Source of the DNA: a virus
Length of the DNA stretch: 31,607 nt
Reading direction: 5' to 3' (one strand)
IMG/VR virus record: IMGVR_UViG_3300031521_000250
Coordinates: 1 to 31,607 of that record
Shown: positions 16,725 to 23,836 of the stretch, in pieces
Numbering within the stretch: position 1 is the stretch's first letter
How the letters are laid out: the number at the start of each line of letters is the position of its first letter
Notes under the pieces: generated by a model
The model's database searches: none
The model's input: the letters and a program-made list of their open reading frames with translations, nothing else
What the model was told of the DNA's origin: nothing
Position numbers and translations under genes: made by a program

Positions 16725-17441
16725 TTACTGGAAAATTTGCTGCAATCCCCTCACTGAGTAAATATTATGGTGGTTACAATTGGGACAATCAAATATAATT
16801 TCTTCCGAAACAGTGGGTATGTTTGCGAAAAAAGTCGTAATCATTCCCATTTGTTTACCGGAAAGACTATCAAAAAATTCCGCAATCTCCTCAATAGTTT
16901 GGTCAGCAATATGAAATGTTTCATCATTATGAGTAACGCATTCAATATTGTTTGCCAATGCATTGAGAACTTCTTCGGGAGGAGAAGATGGGTTATTTAT
17001 CACATCTAAGGAATCGAGAGTTGCGAGTGTTGGATATTTTAAAGTTAGGAACATATCTGTATCAACTTCTATTATATTTGCCCTCTTGATCAATTTTGGT
17101 TGCTCAATTAGGTTGAGCTGCATAACATAGGGTACTTCCTCCTTACAGGCTGAACACAATACAGAAAGGTTGAGTTCTTCACCAAAACTTTTCATTATGA
17201 TCGAGAGGTACAACCACTCGACATCGCAACTTATTAATTTTGGAATATTAATTTTTGAAACTATACAGTTAGTTAATATTTGCTCAAGTGCTAGAGCCAT
17301 TTGTTCTGGAGATTGTGATTGAAGTGCTGCTAGTAAGATTTTTTCCTCTTTTGCAAGAAATCCGCGAAATATTATTTCAGTTTTAGGATTACTTGGTAAT
17401 GTAGTTTTGTAAAGTGAATGTGAAATTTTTGGCAGTGCCAT
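16725..17441 (-). CDS. 26: gp26-like baseplate hub protein, 238 aa
   Basis: A member of the T4 gp26 base-plate family; T4 gp26 (208 aa) is a hub subunit or assembly factor. Family marks are 'TEIIFRGFLAKEEKILLAAL' (residues 21-40), 'ALEQILTNCIV', and 'DVEWLYLSIIMKSFGE'. A C-x2-C pair in 'VLCSACKEE' and a second in 'FDCPNCNHHN' near the C-terminus could bind zinc. The start ATG has AGGA ten bases upstream. It is followed at once by the gp51-like gene and preceded by the split HNH gene, which has been inserted between the gp54-like gene and this one. Confidence 0.88.
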   Translation of the reverse strand: MALPKISHSLYKTTLPSNPKTEIIFRGFLAKEEKILLAALQSQSPEQMALALEQILTNCIVSKINIPKLISCDVEWLYLSIIMKSFGEELNLSVLCSACKEEVPYVMQLNLIEQPKLIKRANIIEVDTDMFLTLKYPTLATLDSLDVINNPSSPPEEVLNALANNIECVTHNDETFHIADQTIEEIAEFFDSLSGKQMGMITTFFANIPTVSEEIIFDCPNCNHHNIYSVRGLQQIFQ

Positions 17442-17453
17442 TGTAGTGTCCTA

Positions 17454-17837
17454 TTAAGTTGTTATATTACTATTTATGGTAAATTCTTCTGGAAGTTTGT
17501 TGCCTTTCTTTATATTATCTTCTGCCCATAATGGTTGAAAATTTGTATAATGGTTAAGTTGGAGTAGATGTTCTTCATCCAATGCCAGTGATACCGGAAA
17601 TATATGGTCAAGATGCCATAAATGTCTATTATCCCAAGACATACCATCTAGAAACTGATTTTCTATATGAATCTTAAATTCTTCAAAGGAACATCCAAGA
17701 ATTTCCGATGATTTTGATCTTTTAGTATATGGGCTTTTAGAAAATATTGAACTAATTGATTTTCGTATACTTATCTTTAACCTATATACTGGATCAGCCA
17801 GTTCCCTGTTACGCCGTTGTCTATAAATTTTTTTCAT
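17454..17837 (-). pseudogene. HNH homing endonuclease, C-terminal part (catalytic half of a split gene), 127 aa
   Basis: It carries the HNH nuclease core 'HLWHLDHIFPVS' and 'LNHYTNFQPLWAEDNIKKGN'. Residues 12-60 match the pre-HNH region of the family ('DPVYRLKISIRKSISSIF', 'SEILGCSFEEFKIHIENQF'). The normal N-terminal zinc-ribbon is encoded by the adjacent upstream frame (17834-18154), with which it overlaps by ATGA. The two frames differ by one base, and related genes (including 23833-24489 here) have both parts in one frame. So this is either a recent frameshift or a two-subunit form. The catalytic His and Asn residues are intact. Confidence 0.75.
17469..17476 (-). promoter_or_regulatory. 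Possible weak late promoter for gp26
   Basis: Minus-strand CATAAATA, one base off the TATAAATA box, followed by GTAATATAAC as at true boxes, 28 bases before the gp26 start. It overlaps the end of the HNH gene. Confidence 0.45.
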
Positions 17838-18154
17838 ATTGGTTTTGTATATAGTTTTGATTTTTCTATATATTTTTCAGGATTTTCCGCATATTTTATT
17901 CTTTCTTTTTCTGCAATAATATCTTTATTTTCATCATAATATAGTTTTGATTTTTCTATATATTTTTCAGGATTTTCCTTATATACTTCTCGCAATTTTC
18001 TTAATTTTTCATCTTTATTTTTCTCATAATGTATCTTGGATAATAATATAGCACAAGTTTTACATTTGCCACATAATCCATCTTTATTTATTTTATTTTT
18101 GTGAAACTCACTTTCATCTTTTTCAATGCCACATGTAAAACACATCTTACTCAT
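17834..18154 (-). pseudogene. HNH homing endonuclease, N-terminal zinc-ribbon part of a split gene, 106 aa
   Basis: The N-terminus has 'CFTCGIEKDESEFHK' and 'CGKCKTC', giving C-x2-C pairs of a zinc ribbon, then Lys/Glu/Tyr-rich repeats (ENPEKYIEKSKLY twice). It is homologous to the first part of the gene at 23833-24489 ('CSKCGIEKDESEFHK'). Its ATG overlaps the stop of the gp54-like gene (ATGA). The frame ends just after the second repeat with a short unrelated tail, TKPI, where the family normally runs on into the HNH part. The next frame (17454-17837) supplies that part. A one-base shift near the repeat is the simplest explanation. Confidence 0.75.
17849..17978. repeat. 40-base exact direct repeat inside the split HNH gene
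   Basis: Copies at 17849-17888 and 17939-17978, spaced 90 bases (30 codons), encoding ENPEKYIEKSKLY. The reading-frame break lies right at the end of the second coding copy. Confidence 0.9.
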
Positions 18155-18852
18155 GCTAATATGCCATATATGACTGGGGCAATTTTACCGAGCATTCTAA
18201 CGCCATAACTGCTCATAAGATTTCCCCAAAAAGATGACTTATCCCCTTCATAATTTATTTCCATATTCTTCCAGTGCTTATATGTAAAAGATATAGGTAA
18301 TCTATGCAAAGCACTTCCTTGATATGTTATTTGAAGCGGATAGGTCGATATCGGCCATATTTTATTTAATTGGACACCATATACTGGTACATCTGCTTTA
18401 TCGAGCTGAAAAATTCGAACATTAGTGGAGTAGTCATCATTATATGCCACAAGACCATCTATCGGATTTACAATTAAAGTAAACCAGTCATCAAAAAACG
18501 TTTTTACAGTCATTGCGGTATCAAGGTAGAAAAAAAGGAACATTTGGTTAAATCTTATATTTGTTGCATAAGGTTTTAAAGCACCAAATGTAAAAATATC
18601 ACGAGCTTCTAAACTAACAGCTGGTAGTTCACCACCTGCGCAGAGTAGCGATATTACTCCACCAAATTGAGAATATTTCGCCTGCAATGCTCTAGGTATA
18701 TCAAATGTGACGAAGTACCTATTATGGGTTGCCAATCCATTCTCCCGAACAAATGCCGTAAATTTACTCAAGCCTTGTGTGGAATTTGTTTGTTCTGAAG
18801 ACTTACCAAGTAAATCAACATTCCCAAAAGGTGTATTAAGTGTTAAAGCCAT
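18151..18852 (-). CDS. 54: gp54-like tail-tube-fold baseplate protein, 233 aa
   Basis: The middle and C-terminal parts show the contractile-tail tube fold pattern: 'CAGGELPAVSLEARDIFTFG', 'FNQMFLFFYLDTAMTVKTFF', 'DDWFTLIVNP', and a final 'LPISFTYKHWKN'. In T4, gp54 caps the baseplate and starts tube growth; gp19 is the tube itself and has the same fold. A baseplate neighbourhood (gp48, gp26, gp53) favours gp54 over the main tube protein, but sequence alone does not settle it. T4 gp54 is longer (320 aa). The start has GGGAGG upstream and follows the previous stop by one base. The end overlaps the inserted HNH gene. Confidence 0.72.
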   Translation of the reverse strand: MALTLNTPFGNVDLLGKSSEQTNSTQGLSKFTAFVRENGLATHNRYFVTFDIPRALQAKYSQFGGVISLLCAGGELPAVSLEARDIFTFGALKPYATNIRFNQMFLFFYLDTAMTVKTFFDDWFTLIVNPIDGLVAYNDDYSTNVRIFQLDKADVPVYGVQLNKIWPISTYPLQITYQGSALHRLPISFTYKHWKNMEINYEGDKSSFWGNLMSSYGVRMLGKIAPVIYGILA

Positions 18853-18853
18853 T

Positions 18854-19471
18854 TTATTTTCCTCCCATAGATTCTTTCCAAACTCGTTCTGCGCTATATC
18901 CTCTATTACCTGATCTAAAGTCTTGTACTGGTAATAGAGAAGCGATAGGCCATTCTGCTGGTGGTATTTTTAGGAACATTCCACCTTTCAATTGTCCAAT
19001 TCTATCGTATAAATATTGATGTATACAAGGTTTTAATAGGTCATAATTCGACGCACCTTTTAATAAATTATAATCCAATGCTAATCTTGCATCTTCTGAT
19101 GCTCTCCTTACAGTTGATATTTCACTATTCTGCATAAGTTGTTTTAGTAATATCCACCGCGCCTTTACTGGAATATAATGTAGGTTGAAAGCTGTAAGAT
19201 GAGCCGAATCCATACCGAAGGGGAGAATTAAGGGGAACGCATCAAAAAATGGAAGCGTCTGCTTATATTTTGGGTTGGCGTACACCATCAGGAACATAGA
19301 GCCGATGTCAATGCGACTTGTTATCATTTCGTCATATTGGATTAATTTATTTTTAGTAATTAACCCTCTTCCACGAAGTTCTTCTATTTTTCTCATATAC
19401 CATTCAAAACTTTTGATGCGGCTTCCCGTATCATTGGATATGGTATCAAAAATATTAATTTTTTGTGTCAT
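18854..19471 (-). CDS. T4-like phage virion protein of uncertain role, 205 aa
   Basis: The sequence has a distinctive conserved pattern, 'GSMFLMVYANPKYKQTLPFF' with 'DAFPLILPFG', 'FNLHYIPVKARWILL', and 'PAEWPIASLLPVQDF'. I recognise it from T4-like marine and giant myoviruses, where it is called a virion structural or DNA-end-protector-like protein. I see no direct match to T4 gp2 or gp3. The ATG overlaps the gp4 stop (ATGA), and the gp54-like gene follows one base after its stop, so the three form a tight operon. A job at the head-tail junction or in head completion is likely from context only. Confidence 0.6.
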   Translation of the reverse strand: MTQKINIFDTISNDTGSRIKSFEWYMRKIEELRGRGLITKNKLIQYDEMITSRIDIGSMFLMVYANPKYKQTLPFFDAFPLILPFGMDSAHLTAFNLHYIPVKARWILLKQLMQNSEISTVRRASEDARLALDYNLLKGASNYDLLKPCIHQYLYDRIGQLKGGMFLKIPPAEWPIASLLPVQDFRSGNRGYSAERVWKESMGGK

Positions 19472-19911
19472 AACGTTTTTATCCCCAATCTATGTAATTC
19501 ATTCTCAGTCCATAATAAAAATTCTATTCCATTTAATTCTGCAAGTTTTCTTGCCGCATCCCATTTTGACAGGTTCATGGCATATGTATAACATTCTGCC
19601 AAATATCCTTTTGTAATTTTCTTTCTCTGTTTTGGTGCTTGTGTTTGCTTAAAAGGTTTTACTTCTATTAAATATTTTTTACCATTTGTCATTTCTACAT
19701 AAAAATCTACCATATAAGTACGCATCTTACCATTTTCCGCAGCATTTGCGTATCTTACGTGAACATCTTCACTATTCCAGCGCAATACTTCGGGAGAATT
19801 ATCAAAATGCTTACAAACTGCATATTCCCATAATGAAAGGAAGCGTACTTTAGAAGGATCGCCAACATATTTTGCAAGGTTTTTCACCTTATATTTGCCA
19901 CGATATGCCAT
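19468..19911 (-). CDS. 4: gp4-like head completion nuclease, 147 aa
   Basis: T4 gp4 (gp50; 150 aa) is needed to finish filled heads before tail joining. The start 'YRGKYKVKNLAKYVGDPSKV' and 'SLWEYAVCKHFDNSPEVLRW' closely follow the T4 protein. The core has the layout of a PD-(D/E)xK nuclease: Asp69 in 'YMVDFYVEM', then Glu83-x-Lys85 in 'LIEVKPFKQ'. It would trim or process DNA at the portal; that function is inferred from the fold. It is first in a leftward late operon, with a late box 33 bases upstream. Confidence 0.93.
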   Translation of the reverse strand: MAYRGKYKVKNLAKYVGDPSKVRFLSLWEYAVCKHFDNSPEVLRWNSEDVHVRYANAAENGKMRTYMVDFYVEMTNGKKYLIEVKPFKQTQAPKQRKKITKGYLAECYTYAMNLSKWDAARKLAELNGIEFLLWTENELHRLGIKTL

Positions 19912-19923
19912 AGAATTTTTCCA

Positions 19924-19931
19924 TATAAATA
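19924..19931 (+). promoter_or_regulatory. T4-type late promoter for gp48 (plus strand)
   Basis: Plus-strand TATAAATA followed by GTAGTATAC, 43 bases before the gp48 ATG. It is the only late box on the plus strand seen here, and it faces the minus-strand box at 19944. Confidence 0.8.
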
Positions 19932-19943
19932 GTAGTATACAAG

Positions 19944-19951
19944 TATTTATA
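19944..19951 (-). promoter_or_regulatory. T4-type late promoter for the gp4 operon (minus strand)
   Basis: Minus-strand TATAAATA followed by CTTGTATAC, 33 bases before the gp4 ATG. Together with the box at 19924 it forms an imperfect palindrome centred on GTATAC, so the two predicted start points nearly coincide. Confidence 0.8.
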
Positions 19952-19974
19952 TTAAAATTTTAAAGGAAATTAAA

Positions 19975-21117
19975 ATGAGTGATCCATTTTTTGAACCACA
20001 ACCAAATAAGCCAAATTTTGGGAATACTAATGACCCATTTTTTCAGGCGCAACCTAATAATCCAAATTTTGGGAATACTAATGACCCATTTTTTAAAGAA
20101 CAAGATAGACTGAATAAACTTAAAAAAAAATCAGCTACTCCTAAAAAAGTTGATGGGACACAAACAGATGACCAATCAAATCAAGGTGTAAAATTATTGA
20201 CATACCCAATCGATATTTCAAATTATCCGAATGCTAATGTTGTAATGTTTAGTATATTACAAACTAGTGATATTGGGATTTCACAACAATCAGTTAGAGG
20301 TTCGGGACAAGATGTTTCGAAAAATATTAAGCAAACTGTTACTGGTGGTAAGGAACTAAATGCCCCAAATATTGTGGATAATATTCATAATGCTTCACAA
20401 GCCATCCCGAAAACAATTAACGAAGTCCTTGGGAAGTTAGGTGATTCAATGAATTTCAACAGTTATGTGCCAAGAACACGCACAATAATTTGTCTTCCTA
20501 TTCCAGATATGGATACAAAAAGCGATTATTCGCTTAATTATCAAACATCAAACTTAGGGCTTGCCGGAAACCTTGTGAATAATTTGTACAGTGGAGGAGG
20601 CATTTCACAATTTATAAAAAATGCTTCAGGAAGTGCTGCTAGATATGCTCTAGGAGCTGCTGGAACAGTATTACAAGGAACTTTAGGAAGAGATGTTGGA
20701 GATATAAATGGAACCATTGAAAGCGCAACGAGGAGCGTATACAATCCCAAATTGGAATTATTATTTAAGAGTGTAGATTTGAGGTGTTTTGCGTTCACAT
20801 ACTCGTTCGCACCATCATCGAAAAGTGAAGCCGAGTTATTACATAATATAGTTAAAGAGTTTAGAATGGCTGCGACTCCTGGCTTAAATCCTAACGGGTT
20901 TTATATGACGTACCCGTTCGAAATTGACGTAAAATATATGTTCAGGGGAGGGGAAAACCAATATCTTCCTAAGATTGCCAGATGTTGTATTACTAAGATT
21001 AATACATCTTATGATAGAAGTCTTTTAAATAATGGTTGCCCAGCCATAATTAATATAAGATTGGAGGTGATGGAAATTTTGCAGCAAATGCGAGCAGACA
21101 TCAATAATGAATTTTGA
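19975..21117 (+). CDS. 48: gp48-like baseplate tail-tube cap protein, 380 aa
   Basis: In T4, gp48 (364 aa) and gp54 cap the baseplate and start the tail tube. The C-terminal half shows the gp48 pattern: 'TIESATRSVYNPKLELLFKS', 'LRCFAFTYSFAPSSKSEAEL', then 'YMTYPFEIDVKYMF' and 'INIRLEVMEIL'. The first 45 residues are unusual: three copies of a DPFF-(E/Q/K)-x-Q unit joined by 'PNFGNTN', rich in Asn, Pro and Phe and probably disordered. AAGGAA lies before the ATG. It is the only structural gene on the plus strand, separated from its partners gp54 and gp4 by the face-to-face late promoters, which suggests a local inversion. Confidence 0.85.
   Translation: MSDPFFEPQPNKPNFGNTNDPFFQAQPNNPNFGNTNDPFFKEQDRLNKLKKKSATPKKVDGTQTDDQSNQGVKLLTYPIDISNYPNANVVMFSILQTSDIGISQQSVRGSGQDVSKNIKQTVTGGKELNAPNIVDNIHNASQAIPKTINEVLGKLGDSMNFNSYVPRTRTIICLPIPDMDTKSDYSLNYQTSNLGLAGNLVNNLYSGGGISQFIKNASGSAARYALGAAGTVLQGTLGRDVGDINGTIESATRSVYNPKLELLFKSVDLRCFAFTYSFAPSSKSEAELLHNIVKEFRMAATPGLNPNGFYMTYPFEIDVKYMFRGGENQYLPKIARCCITKINTSYDRSLLNNGCPAIINIRLEVMEILQQMRADINNEF
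20011..20094. repeat. 33-base exact direct repeat in the 5' end of gp48
   Basis: Copies at 20011-20043 and 20062-20094, spaced 51 bases (17 codons), encoding PNFGNTNDPFF. Confidence 0.9.
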
Positions 21118-21128
21118 TGTAATAATAA

Positions 21129-21148
21129 GGTGAGTTGCACAACTCACC
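21129..21148. terminator. Hairpin between converging gp48 and GIY-YIG genes
   Basis: GGTGAGTT, loop GCAC, AACTCACC: eight perfect pairs, 11 bases after the gp48 stop and overlapping the end of the GIY-YIG gene. On the minus strand it is followed by TTATTATTA, on the plus strand by no T-run, so it is better as a terminator for the leftward transcript. Confidence 0.65.
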
Positions 21149-22031
21149 AATATCTACATTTATAATTTTTATGATTAGATTGTTTTGATTTAGCAACTTT
21201 TGTCATGGGACTATTATCTAAGTTATATAACTTACAAAATCCAACTAATCCAATTATTACTTCTTCATGTCCATCTGGAAAGGTAATTATATATTTCTTT
21301 TTTTGACGTTCACTTAATTCTTCGCAATATTCTCTAGTGCGTGTTTTACCACTATTAGCTTCGCTTATTTTTTGTTTAGCTTCGTTTGTGTGGGTTTTAT
21401 TAAACATGCCATTATTTTCACCACTAATAGCTTCGCTTATTTTTCTACGTGTTTCTTCTGATACAATTTTACCCCACATTGGATTATCTTCGCCCATTCT
21501 AGTTCCGGTTCGGCTTTCGCTCATTTTTAATTTAGATTCTTCAGAATGTCTAAATCCATAATGCAAACAATCTTCACCAAATTTGCCCCAATTTGGATTA
21601 TTTTCACCACTAAATGCGTCTCTAAGTTTCTGTTTATGTTCTTCACTAAATTCTCTACCAAAATTTGGATTATTTTCTCCAGCCCTGGTTATACACATAA
21701 GAGCTTTCGTTTCTTCCGTGTGACCATTACATACAAAATTCTTTCCACCATTTTGACGATTTAAATAATTTGGATTTCTGGCTGCGTCAACACTGATTAA
21801 ATATAACTCTTCCCATTTTAGCGCAGCCTCTTTAGTTGCATGATTTTTAGTATATAAAACTTCAAATGAATCTTTTCCATGTTCCGTTATTAATGCTTTA
21901 ACTATTTCCGATGTTGTGAAATATTTCACCCAAAAGTCATCTGGGTGACAGTCAATAGCAGTCTTAGACCCATAATAAAGTTGTCCAGTAATTATAAATC
22001 TTATTAAATAAGTATATGGTTGGTATATCAT
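21144..22031 (-). CDS. GIY-YIG homing endonuclease with NUMOD3 repeats, 295 aa
   Basis: The start is taken at the ATG at 22031 because GGAGAA lies directly before it; a longer frame with a TTG start at 22103 would run through a terminator hairpin. The core begins 'YTYLIRFIITGQLYYGSKTA' (the Y-x-I...YYGS form of GIY-YIG), followed by 'VDAARNPNYLNRQNGGKNF'. Five NUMOD3-type units (GENNPNFGREFSEEHKQKL, GEDNPMWGKIVSEETRRKIS and others) are a DNA-binding array. The C-terminus 'KKYIITFPDGHEEVIIGL' to 'KNYKCRYW' is the same module as in the gene at 11083-11874, so the two are relatives. Its stop is TGA inside the hairpin at 21129. It has probably moved in next to gp48. Confidence 0.9.
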   Translation of the reverse strand: MIYQPYTYLIRFIITGQLYYGSKTAIDCHPDDFWVKYFTTSEIVKALITEHGKDSFEVLYTKNHATKEAALKWEELYLISVDAARNPNYLNRQNGGKNFVCNGHTEETKALMCITRAGENNPNFGREFSEEHKQKLRDAFSGENNPNWGKFGEDCLHYGFRHSEESKLKMSESRTGTRMGEDNPMWGKIVSEETRRKISEAISGENNGMFNKTHTNEAKQKISEANSGKTRTREYCEELSERQKKKYIITFPDGHEEVIIGLVGFCKLYNLDNSPMTKVAKSKQSNHKNYKCRYW

Positions 22032-22055
22032 ATTTTCTCCAATTCCACCCTGCAT

Positions 22056-22102
22056 AAAAAATGGCGAAGACCTTTGGTATTTTACTCCCAAAGAATTCGC
22101 CA
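22056..22102 (-). terminator. Intrinsic terminator after the P-loop gene
   Basis: On the minus strand, TGGCGAA and CTTTGG pair with CCAAAG and TTCGCCA across a 10-base loop (7 + 6 pairs with a small internal loop), followed by TTTTTT. It begins 7 bases after the P-loop gene stop and ends 25 bases before the GIY-YIG start. Confidence 0.88.
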
Positions 22103-22108
22103 ATTATT

Positions 22109-22567
22109 TTAAAATAATGTCGTTAATCCTACAATCATTTCATTGCCAGTTTTTGTTAGATATTTAATAAGTTCATTAAATCCTCTACCACTAAGTGTTG
22201 TTAATGATAACTCATCACACCATATAGTTTCATATGATTTTTGAAATATATCATCAGCAAAACTAGTTATACTGTTATATGCAACTCTTGTTGCCAAAGT
22301 GTTTGGTGAATTTTTCATCATCAACCGATTATTATATATTACCAAATCATCTATAGAAGCATGTTCTGCTATGTATGTACTTTTGCCACATTGTCTTGGT
22401 AATTGTAATATAATAGTTCTATATTCTTTAATATATAAATCTTTTCCCAAAAATTGTTTCATTGATGATGTTTCACCTTCTTTTGTCATCATCATAGATA
22501 TAGCACTATCAACCACAGTGTAACATGTAAAAAATCGCTTTTCTGTTAATTTATTTATTTTATACAT
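22109..22567 (-). CDS. Small P-loop NTPase-like protein of unknown role, 152 aa
   Basis: Residues 51-64, 'TIILQLPRQCGKST', form a Walker A motif of the LPRQ-x-GKS/T kind seen in terminase-like and helicase-like ATPases. Residues 114-120, 'TIWCDEL', look like Walker B. Between them is 'DLVIYNNRLMMKN'. At 152 aa there is room only for the core ATPase, and the nuclease half expected in a large terminase is absent, so it is either a degenerate piece or a free-standing small ATPase. It has a possible early promoter upstream and a strong terminator downstream, so it is a single-gene unit. Role not known. Confidence 0.65.
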   Translation of the reverse strand: MYKINKLTEKRFFTCYTVVDSAISMMMTKEGETSSMKQFLGKDLYIKEYRTIILQLPRQCGKSTYIAEHASIDDLVIYNNRLMMKNSPNTLATRVAYNSITSFADDIFQKSYETIWCDELSLTTLSGRGFNELIKYLTKTGNEMIVGLTTLF

Positions 22568-22594
22568 AATAATACTCCAAAGTTAGTTATAAGT

Positions 22595-22622
22595 ATTATA
22601 ATAAGATATCTTTACTGGTCAC
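22595..22622 (-). promoter_or_regulatory. Possible early promoter for the P-loop gene
   Basis: On the minus strand, GTGACC (4 of 6 to TTGACA), a 16-base spacer, and TATAAT at 22595-22600, about 28 bases before the gene start. Weaker than the three consensus promoters in this window. Confidence 0.45.
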
Positions 22623-22654
22623 TCATTAAAAAAGATAAATTATTATAAAATTTT

Positions 22655-22773
22655 AAATAAAAAGAAGGGAGATTAAAAGTTTATTCTAATCTCCCACTAT
22701 TTCCTATAAAGCATCCATAACTTAGTTCTTTCCTAAACTTCTTCCATGATACTTCCTATGTAACATCATCCTT
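22655..22773 (-). ncRNA. Candidate late small RNA between gp32 and the P-loop gene
   Basis: A late box (22779-22786) and a strong terminator (22667-22695) bracket about 115 bases with no gene of normal size, so a short transcript is predicted. Within it the minus strand has purine-rich GGAAG/GGAAA motifs (ATAGGAAG, ATGGAAGAAG, TAGGAAAG, TAGGAAAT), which resemble ribosome-binding sequences. A 15-codon frame (22722-22769, MMLHRKYHGRSLGKN) exists, but its start would be nearly leaderless. Ends are inferred, not observed. Confidence 0.4.
22667..22695 (-). terminator. Intrinsic terminator downstream of gp32
   Basis: On the minus strand, GGGAGATTA, an 11-base loop, and TAATCTCCC (nine perfect pairs), followed by TTCTTTTTATTT. 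It ends gp32 mRNA and any transcript from the late box at 22779. Confidence 0.9.
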
Positions 22774-22778
22774 AATAG

Positions 22779-22786
22779 TATTTATA
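22779..22786 (-). promoter_or_regulatory. T4-type late promoter just after gp32
   Basis: Minus-strand TATAAATA, followed by CTATTAAGG, eight bases after the gp32 stop codon. The only thing downstream before the terminator is the candidate small RNA. Confidence 0.65.
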
Positions 22787-22793
22787 TAAAAAA

Positions 22794-23762
22794 TTATTCC
22801 TCCTTACTCAGTTTTTCAAAGAAACTTAAATCTTCATCATCATCTTCAACTAAAGACTGAACGACTGGTTTCTTTTTTATTTCTGGAGCACTAAAGACTG
22901 GAACATCTTCATCGGAATCCATGAATGTTACAATATCAGTTTCAGCAGCATTTCCAATAGATGCTGAAGAAGTAACTTCCAAAAATCTTTTCTTTAGTTC
23001 ATCATAAGACTTGAAATGAGATGGGTCTAAAAGTTCTTGTAATGAATAAGTTGCAGCAAAAGCCTTTTCAATTGCTTCATCATCACCCTTTAACATCGGT
23101 TTTGGCTTTTTGAATGATGAATTTTCATAACTAGGCCAGCCTTTGATTCTTGCAATACGCAATGCAAAATCTGCTCCAAAATATGGGTTAAATGGATCAA
23201 ATGCTTCTGGTTTCTCATCATCAAAATCATCCGCAACAACTGGGTTCATAGCCTTTGCAATATGGTCCATAATACTTTTGCCATATTTGAAAAGAAATAC
23301 TTTTCCGTTGTTTTCACTGTGCTCAGGATCATTGATCACAAGAATATTTGAATAATAGTTCAAAGTACGTTTGCGTTTTCTTGCAATTTCTTTATTTGAT
23401 TCTACTCCAGTCTCCCACAGTTGCTTATTTGCTTCATATACATAATCAGTTTGACCTAAAGTTGAAAGAGAATTCTCTATAAACCATTTGCCGGTTTTGC
23501 TACCTTGTGGTTGGATTTCACCATTGAGATATGAGAACGCATATCTGAAGATTTTTACAAACGGGAGTTGTCCTTCATCTGGACAAGGAAGAAAGCGTAT
23601 AAGAGCACTTCCATTACCATCCTTTCCAATTGTCAGCTTCCACTCACGCTCATCTACATAAGATTTAACTTTTGAATCTGGTGTAGCTATTTTATTGACT
23701 TCTTCCAGTAATTTACTAAAAGAACCTTTTGATTTTAATTGTGATAATATTGAATTAGCCAT
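22794..23762 (-). CDS. 32: gp32-like single-stranded DNA-binding protein, 322 aa
   Basis: gp32 coats single-stranded DNA in replication, repair and recombination. The start is the ATG at 23762, with AGGAAA upstream; an in-frame ATG five codons earlier overlaps that site. The OB-fold core shows 'WKLTIGKDGNGSALIRFLPC', 'GKWFIENSLSTLG', 'ARKRKRTLNYYSNILVINDP', and 'GKVFLFKYGKSIMDHI'. The C-terminus is the usual acidic tail ('VEDDDEDLSFFEKL') that contacts partner proteins. Unlike T4 gp32, there is only one cysteine (in FLPCPDE), so the zinc site (three Cys and one His in T4) is missing, as in marine relatives. The ~40-base leader is A-rich and unstructured, which would suit self-repression by gp32 binding its own mRNA as in T4. 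Confidence 0.95.
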   Translation of the reverse strand: MANSILSQLKSKGSFSKLLEEVNKIATPDSKVKSYVDEREWKLTIGKDGNGSALIRFLPCPDEGQLPFVKIFRYAFSYLNGEIQPQGSKTGKWFIENSLSTLGQTDYVYEANKQLWETGVESNKEIARKRKRTLNYYSNILVINDPEHSENNGKVFLFKYGKSIMDHIAKAMNPVVADDFDDEKPEAFDPFNPYFGADFALRIARIKGWPSYENSSFKKPKPMLKGDDEAIEKAFAATYSLQELLDPSHFKSYDELKKRFLEVTSSASIGNAAETDIVTFMDSDEDVPVFSAPEIKKKPVVQSLVEDDDEDLSFFEKLSKEE

Positions 23763-23807
23763 GTTATATTTCCTCATTGTTGTATGTTGTTTTATTTTTC
23801 AGTATAT

Positions 23808-23836
23808 ATTATATCAGTTATATTTTGTATTGTCAA
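23808..23836 (-). promoter_or_regulatory. Perfect sigma70-type early promoter for gp32
   Basis: On the minus strand, TTGACA (23831-23836), a 17-base spacer, and TATAAT (23808-23813). It sits at the very end of the broken HNH gene, so gp32 does not depend on transcription from upstream. Confidence 0.88.

Noticed and set aside
16725-16745. Classical -1 slippery heptamer at the gp26 end
   Set aside because: CAA ATT TTC in the gp26 frame does not fit X-XXY-YYZ, and no downstream structure was recognised. Coupled re-initiation at TAACAATG is more likely; the frameshift is kept only as a testable option.
22032-22103. Longer start (TTG at 22103) for the GIY-YIG gene
   Set aside because: It would place a strong terminator hairpin with a T-run inside the coding region, while the ATG at 22031 has a good ribosome site directly before it.
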